NCBI GenBank assembly: GCA_947650285.1
Contig: CANTFL010001432.1
Span: 82,514-146,513, forward strand
Length of the DNA: 64,000 bases
Direction: 5' to 3'
DNA from: Hyaloperonospora brassicae
Taxonomy: Eukaryota; Oomycota; Peronosporomycetes; Peronosporales; Peronosporaceae
Positions within the stretch are counted from its first letter, which is position 1; every line of letters starts with the position of its first letter. Shown here one piece after another: positions 57,896 through 64,000 of the stretch. A model generated the notes under the pieces. The model made no database searches, was not told where the DNA came from, and saw only the letters and a list, made by a program, of their open reading frames with translations. The translations under genes were made by a program, and so were the position numbers.

Positions 57896-60705
57896 TTACA
57901 GCTGCTGCGAGTTCTTGATCGTCTCCTTGAATGAGAACGGGTGGAACTTGTGGCCGTCGGCCTTATAGAATTTGTTCTGGAATTCCACCCAATGCAGACG
58001 CAACGCGTGCAAAAAGCACTCGAGCACGTCCATAGCAAGAATGACGCCAAAGGTCGTGGCTGCAAACACAGCGAAGCCAATGAAAATGGCGATAAACGAG
58101 TCGCTGTTGATGGTAGACAACATCGTCTTCTCCCAAAACACAGTAGCCAATTCGGAGTGAGCCAAACTTAAGGCCCACAAACGCAGGTAAGAAGCCGTGT
58201 TTGAGACCATGCCTAGCACAAACTCGATAGTTTCGATTCCCTGATGAATCACCACTTCGCCAAACTCAAATTCCTTGCCATGGTCACCGCCGGAGCTGCC
58301 GTGGTGGTGCGAGATCACACGACTGTCGGTCTCGTCATCAAAATCCACGTGGTGACTCACGGGTGGCGCTTTGCGGTCGTTCTGGATCTTTAAGTAAATT
58401 GGCTTGATGAGCAACATTGCCGGTACAGACAACATCGCCATCATTAGCAACGTCTGCTGGGTCTCGAGTTGGCCATCGTAAAGCGGGTCCACAACGTTGC
58501 CTGGCGCCAGTGCAATGTTTATAAGAGTGTTCACGAGCGAAGGCGGACGGCAGCCAGTATGTTCACCGGCAAAATTATATGGGCACACTTCGTGCTTCAT
58601 GCGCGCAGTCCAGTCGATGCTCCACTTCAGCACAATAAGCACGATCATGTAGCAGAATAGCGATACAGCAAAGATGATCTGCGGCACGAACTCGAAGAAG
58701 AAAGTCGAATAGTCGCGAAAGTACAGGTTGTTCCAACCTTTGAGAATGATGCCGAACGTCATCTGGACTATGCCAAAGATCACAGAGATCTTCATTTTAA
58801 ACGAGTTGAAAAATAACAGCTCGTTCGAAGACGTTTTCCAAATCGGATCCAATCCAACGGCGTACACGTTGTCGCCGCCTGAGACGTCGGTGGCGTTCAC
58901 GTAAGTCATCTTGCCATCGATCATATACTCAGCCACGCATTTGACCTCGCGATCGTGAGAATCGAGACAGTTTGGGTACGCAAACTTAGAACCGAATAGG
59001 TTCAGCGGCAGCGAGAAGAAGTCGTTATAGATGATGCCAGCATAAATGGCAAAAGCACCCATCATGAACAGCATGTAGCGTCCTCCATAAATTGATGCCA
59101 TCATCTCGCCTATCTTCCCCGGCTGCTCGAGACGGGCCTCCGTCAAGATCAGGTACAGTCCGAAGAGCATCACGCATAATCCGTGACCGATGTCACCGTA
59201 CATGACCCCGAACAGGAACGGGAATGTCACAGCAGTGAAGACAGACGGATTGATCTCTCGATAACGAGGACAGCCGTACGTTTCCACAAAGTTTTGAAAG
59301 GCGTCAGTAAATTTGTTCGTCTCAAAGTAAGTGGGCGGTACTGGCCGCGGTTTGGCCACAGTATCCACAAGCGATGGCATCGACTTGTCATCGGCCGCTG
59401 CGTGAGCTTGTGCAACAGCACGTCGCACACTAGCCAAAGCCTCTTTGATGACCCAACCCTCGGCTCGCAACATACCGCTTACATCGGCACGAAACATGTT
59501 GAGTGCGTGGTACGTCGCTTTCTCCTGTAGCACAGACCACCTCCATGACTCGAGCGTCTCGGCCAGGTCACGGCACAATAGTACACAGCTCTCCCTATTG
59601 CGACGCAGGATGTGGCTGCTCTGATTCAATTCGCCAGCATTGCTCTGGATCAAGTGGGAAATTGCAGATCGATCATCCATGGGTGGCAGCGAGTACAGCC
59701 TCGCATGGAACGCATCACAAATTTTTCGCAGCTTGGTTTCGATAACGACGGACTGGAAAAAGATGGCAAATGCGTTCTTCGTGACCGGTTGGCTTGTAGA
59801 AGGGTCCACCAGCGGCTCGTCAATAGGCGAAAACCGCATAAAGCAGTTGCCACGAGTCATGCGGAAGATCATCCGCTCAAACTTGAGCCGTTCATCAGCA
59901 GGCACGACTCCTGTCACATTGCGGAATCGCAGCGACGATGACGATGCTTCTTCTTCTAATGGCTCGCCCGACACGGATGCTTCGACAAAACTGTAGCCGC
60001 CTGATCGCGACACAGTCCTCGAGCCACGCATGGTCTGCACCTCTGGAACTACATGACGCCAAGTCACACAAGCACACACCCAGCAATCAGACCGATCACA
60101 CACTCGTCCGCACTAGTTCTTCACCAGAGGTCCCTCCAACAACCGCACGGGACAGCAATAGCAGCAGTAGTAGTAGTAACACCAACAACAATAAACTATT
60201 GCAACACAAAATCACCACCGCAATCAATCAAGTACTTACTCTCCATCTCGAAAAACTCGCCCACTCGAAGCAGAATCTCCTGCAGCTCTTTGCGCTCATT
60301 GAATTCCTTCGTGAGCTTCTCGTGCATCAGATTGAGCTGCAACAACTCTTGCTCCTTGTCTTCAAGCAGGCGCTCGAGTGTGTCCAGCGCTCTGGCTGCC
60401 GTGTCCTGCGAGCCGTAGCGAACAGCTGTGGACTTGGCCAAAAACTGCTCCATCGAACCCGCTGAAGACTTGGGCGCGATGCTGAATTTGGCCAGTTCCA
60501 CGTCGAAGTACCGGAGTTTGCGCTCCATCTCGTCGCAGCGCTTCACGTAGTTCACGTAGCGACGCTGGAACGGCGTGAGCTCGGGGTTCAGGTCCGTGAA
60601 CTCGAGCACACCCAAGTCGCCCACTTTCTGCACACAGTCGTGCGCAGCGTCTTCGTTGACAATGAGCGAGATGTACTCCATCTCAGCCGAGCGCAGCCAC
60701 TTCAT
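57896..60705 (-). CDS. V-type H+-ATPase subunit a (V0 sector)
   Basis: Two exons, 60705-60240 and 60042-57896, split by a 197-bp phase-1 intron (60239-60043, GTAAGT...TTCCAG); 870 aa, near the usual 800-850. Subunit a forms the proton half-channels against the c-ring and links V1 to V0 in vacuolar and endosomal membranes. The cytosolic N-terminal half starts MKWLRSAEMEYISLIV and has coiled coils around 95-150. The membrane half starts near FLFGVMYGDIGHG. The segment SYLRLWALSLAHSEL contains the Arg needed for proton transfer. A His/Gly-rich loop precedes it (SHHHGSSGGDHG). The stop is TAA at 57896. No break is seen; it looks functional. Confidence 0.95.
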
Positions 60706-60742
60706 CGCAGTTTTTATGGGGGTAGTGGGTAATTTCGTGACG

Positions 60743-60752
60743 GAAAATGAGG
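60743..60752 (-). promoter_or_regulatory. Candidate oomycete initiator for the V-ATPase gene
   Basis: On the minus strand CCTCATTTTC, then CGTCACGAAATT, about 40 bp before the ATG. This resembles the oomycete initiator plus flanking region (TCATTTY with a WTTTC-like element). Match by eye only. Confidence 0.4.
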
Positions 60753-61617
60753 TTTTTTACGCGGCGCGGCCACAAAGAGACAGCGAGTGGCCGATCGACT
60801 GGTGTGGGCGACCGATCTACAGCAAGAGAAGAATAAGAAGCAGAAGCGACGAGCGGTTAGAGTAAAGTGGCGGATTTATCGAGCGTGGATAGACGACCGA
60901 CTGCAGCGACACGTACGAAAGAGGGAGAGGGGGTGGGCACACGCTATGGGTCTACGCTTTGGAATCTCGAGTGACGGAGGCTGATGCAGTGGGCATTTCG
61001 TCGTAAGTACGATTAGAAGTCACAAAAAAGATCGCAAGGGGGTCGTACCCAAAGAATGTTTGGCATTTGAAATGTGACTGAGCAAAGCATATATTCAGTA
61101 CAAGCGAATATAAACAATCCGCAGAAGATAAGAACGAAAGAAATTGCGTGCACGGTTAAAAATAGAAGAGTACTTTGTGTGATTCATAGCAAATTTGTGC
61201 CATAAATAAAAGTATGTAGCATGCACACCCACATACTTGATCTACAAAATGCTCAACTAATGCATGGTGTACGACCACATTCAACACGATAAAAATCATT
61301 TATCAATATATCGGATTTGTCGTTCATATCAATTGATATATGGTAGCACATTATGAACACTTCACGACAGGATATTGAGCTGGTTAACAGTACAGAGTCA
61401 GAGACAATACAACACGAGAACGCTTTGTGTCCACGAGAAAGAATTCTGATTGAGGAGGACAACCTTTCGGGAAAAAAACCTTCTCATATAGCCTACACTT
61501 CGACCCACCGTTGAGGCTAATCTGCTCAATTAGACTGCTCCATGTTTCCAATACTGAAACACAGTCAGCACTAACGGTACTGAAAAGAGCAAAGCATGAT
61601 ACACCGATACACACCGT
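60753..61617. other. Upstream flank of V-ATPase gene and probable LTR remnant
   Basis: The first part is the presumed V-ATPase promoter region. From 61624 leftwards, on the minus strand, a TGTCAGAACGG after a purine-rich CTCGAAGTGGGAG has the form of a polypurine tract/3'-LTR junction of Copia-3. The distal LTR end was not identified, and no gene is recognised. Confidence 0.35.
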
Positions 61618-61669
61618 TCTGACACTCCCACTTCGAGGTCCGCGTCATTGATTTGTAGTTTTCCGGTCG

Positions 61670-63530
61670 CTAGTTTTTAAACAGCGGAAGTGACACTACA
61701 TTTAAACGCTCACGTAGCTTGGAGAACTGTGTCGATCCAAGCGGCTTCGTAAAAATATCTTCTAGCATATCCGTGGTAGCACAATAGCTAATGTCAAAAT
61801 CTCCACGTTCATACAAATCCCGAACCTTGTGGTACTTCAAGTCCACACCCTTGATTTTATAGTTTCCCTACGTAGCCTTAATCACTTTGATTGTGGACTG
61901 GTTACCCTGAAATAACACAGTCGGGTGACAGCGTCGAAGGTTAAGTTCCTCACAAAGATTATGCGTCCAAACAATCATGACAGAATATTCAGCAGCTGCA
62001 ATAAACTCCGTCCTGCAGGTATCGTCGTGAGTAATGGTTTTCTTGCGACTCTTGTAAGCGTAAGTGCATCCATTCATTTGCAGCACAAATCCCGTAATTG
62101 ATCTACGGTCATCCTTTTCACTACCAAGGTCAGCATCATCATAAGAAGCAAATTCAGGTCGGGACAAACAGGTTTCTTCCACAAGAGTCCATATTCACGT
62201 GTGCCGTGTAGATAGCGCAGAACACGCTTTGCCATCACAAAATGCTCTTCGTAAACTTGCTCATATACTTTCCAAGTGTACGCACGGCATTGGCAAGTTC
62301 TGGGCGAGTTCCTTGCACTATATACTGGAGAGAGCCCACTAGCGCTAGATACGGCGACTTGGGATTATTTATGTCTGGGTGGTTGTCTTCGACGGGTTCT
62401 GGCAGATTTCCTAAAGGTTGTGGAGTAGATACAGGACGACATTCTACCATACCAAAGCATTTCAACACCTTGTCTATATTTCCACTCTGTTACATCCACA
62501 TAAATTGTCCAGATACATTAGAAATCTCCATATGCAACAGATCCTTCACAGGACCCAGATCTTTGATCTGAAGCTTTGCTTTCAGCTTATGTATAACCCG
62601 CTGAATATTTTTAGGTGTTCCTACGGTAATTAAGTTATCGACGTAGACCGAAACAAAGATTGTACTGCCTCCAATCGAACGGGTATATATACTACCATCC
62701 ATTTTTGAGCGACGAAATATACACGACATCAAATGATTGTCAAGTGTTTGATACCATATTAATGGCGCCTGTTTCAGACCGTAAAGACTTTGTAATAATT
62801 TGCCGACATGACCTGACCTATCATTAAAATATTTAGGCATTTCCATGTAAATTTCCGTCTCTCCAATCGGTCCATTTAAGAATGCAGTCACGAAGTCCAC
62901 ATGGCGCCACTTTAAGGTCCAAGTGTAACGCCAACAACACGATGAACTTTACTGCTTCTTGAGAAACCAAAGGAGCGTAGGTCTCCCAAAATTCAACACC
63001 ATAGCGCTGTTGACAGCCTTTAACGGTTATCCAGGTTCGATGACCAACGACGTGTCCGTGTGCGTCACTTTTTCCCACAAATACCCACTTACTTGATAAA
63101 ATATTTTTGCCTTTCGGTCTTTTCACAAGTTCCCACGTATGATTCCGCACAAGGTCATTGTACTCTTTCTCGAGCGCCTTAATCCACTTGTCCGAGTCAG
63201 GCGCCATCAACGCTTGCTGCACTGTCTGTGAATCCATCACAGCATTGATCTCTTCAATGAATAGACTGGCGGGCAGCTCTACCTGAAAGTCTTGCAGCCT
63301 TGTGTTTTGTCGACGAACGCGTCTTGGACGTCAAAACGAATCACCCATATCCTTCGCATCAGGGCCATCTATATCACTCATACTATCTCCAAGTGCACCA
63401 GAAACCTTATTGACATCATCGATGCCACCATCAGAAGCAACGTCACTTTCATCCACTCCAACGTCATCCACTCCTTTATGAACTTCACCTACATCTACTC
63501 CTTCCCCAGCTTCACCTTCATCCACGCCTT
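61670..63530 (-). pseudogene. Copia-3 pol remnant: linker, reverse transcriptase, RNase H
   Basis: From right to left on the minus strand: an acidic Gly/Val/Asp-rich linker (63331-63525); the RT start SDKWIKALEKEYNDLVRNHTW and ILSSKWVF; MDFVTAFLNGP and LYGLKQAPLIWY; the polymerase box YVDN in place of YVDD; then RNase H (YDDADLGSEKDD, RTEFIAAAEYS, FQGNQSTIKV); and the Copia tail MLEDIFTKPLG, ending at a TAG (61670-61672). At least four frameshifts or stops. It is a different, older lineage than Copia-1 and Copia-2. Gag and integrase are missing: only about 350 bp separate the linker from the presumed primer site. Confidence 0.85.
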
Positions 63531-63887
63531 CCCCACCGAAGGTGACCAGACTCGCGAGATCCTAGAATGAGGAACCCCTCGAGGATTGCGGTTAGGCGCA
63601 TCCATGAGACCTCGTTCAACAGGACAAGCATCAGTTAAACCATCCTCTGTCGCAACTGGAGGATCCAATGCGAACTCAATCAATGGTAAGACTTCAGGCG
63701 CACCTGAGTCAAACGGAGGAGTTTGCACGCCAGAGGGGAAAACAGCGAAGCCACCGTCGCAAAGGCGGCGCTTGGGAAGAGAGTCATCTCTTCCAACGCG
63801 TCGGAGGCGATCCCTTTGCCTCTAACGCTTCCATCCCAGGTTCAGTCTTGACTTTCACTTCTTCACTTAGGGACTCACGGTGAAATC

Positions 63888-63915
63888 CCTGGTTCGAATC
63901 CGGGCACGCGCACCA
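63888..63915 (+). repeat. tRNA 3'-half sequence / extended primer-binding site on the minus strand
   Basis: CCTGG TTCGAAT CCGGG forms a T arm with a standard loop, followed by CACGCGC and ACCA, i.e. the 3' end of a tRNA including CCA. No matching 5' acceptor strand or box A lies upstream, so it is not a tRNA gene. Read on the minus strand it begins TGGTGCGCGTGCC one base after CCACCACA, which is how a primer-binding site follows a 5' LTR. It would belong to a minus-strand element, possibly Copia-3, whose LTR continues past the window end. Confidence 0.5.
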
Positions 63916-64000
63916 TTGTGGTGGAGTGGCGATCGCTCAATTAATGAGTCGATTCCAACTCTCCACTGGCGCCCGGACGACCGACTAACGGAGGGGGTAC

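Noticed and set aside
59938..60465. 175-codon plus-strand frame across the V-ATPase intron
   Set aside because: Shadow of the V-ATPase subunit a exons on the opposite strand.

Overview
The window looks like part of a repeat-rich oomycete genome (Peronosporales, i.e. Phytophthora or downy-mildew type; species not determined). The reasons are short phase-1/phase-2 spliceosomal introns, a SHAQKYF-type MYB factor, a V-ATPase subunit a, chromodomain Ty3/Gypsy and Ty1/Copia retrotransposons, long AT-rich deserts, and a secreted protein with an EER motif of the RXLR-effector kind. No bacterial operon, CRISPR array or rRNA gene is visible.

Layout. 1-449 is the 3' end of a Gypsy element (polypurine tract plus LTR). 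735-6629 is arm A of a large inverted segmental duplication; arm B is 31940 to about 51960 on the opposite strand. Each arm carries a decayed mitochondrial Lon protease gene (presequence, N domain, part of the AAA module, serine-protease domain), then a block of unknown content, then a secreted EER-effector-like gene. That gene is open in arm A (1409-2371) and frameshifted in arm B (48957-49920). Between the arms lie a decayed Copia element (7867-12608), an AT-rich desert (12609-31939) with a pogo-like transposase pseudogene (21731-23014), a perfect-looking 124-bp hairpin (16526-16649), and an inverted repeat with arms of about 0.5 kb (23450-23981 / 24998-25515).

Arm B is swollen by nested insertions. 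An 8,009-bp Gypsy element (32210-40218, minus strand, 5-bp target duplication CTACC) sits in the Lon N domain. A 5,625-bp Copia element (41617-47241, plus strand, target duplication GTGGG) sits in the Lon protease region. An AT-rich insertion of about 1.4 kb lies near 50040-51405. Arm A has the empty Gypsy site, a solo LTR at exactly the same Copia site (4749-4965), and its own 654-bp insertion with an 8-bp target duplication. This gives a relative order: Lon decay and Copia insertion came before the duplication; Gypsy, the 654-bp and the 1.4-kb insertions came after it, and arm A lost its Copia by LTR-LTR recombination.

The right end (55.4-60.8 kb) is an island of ordinary genes: a MYB SHAQKYF factor (356 aa), a small two-helix membrane protein with three exons (117 aa), and V-ATPase subunit a (870 aa, two exons, minus strand). 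The window ends in a third, strongly decayed Copia pol fragment (61670-63530, minus) and a tRNA 3'-half sequence that reads as a primer-binding site.

The most unusual feature is an antisense protein-like gene inside the Gypsy element (32730-34344, plus strand). It runs opposite to gag-pol and overlaps the chromodomain end of pol. It has an acidic low-complexity N-terminus, a compact conserved-looking core and a coiled-coil C-terminus, and it is now broken by frameshifts.
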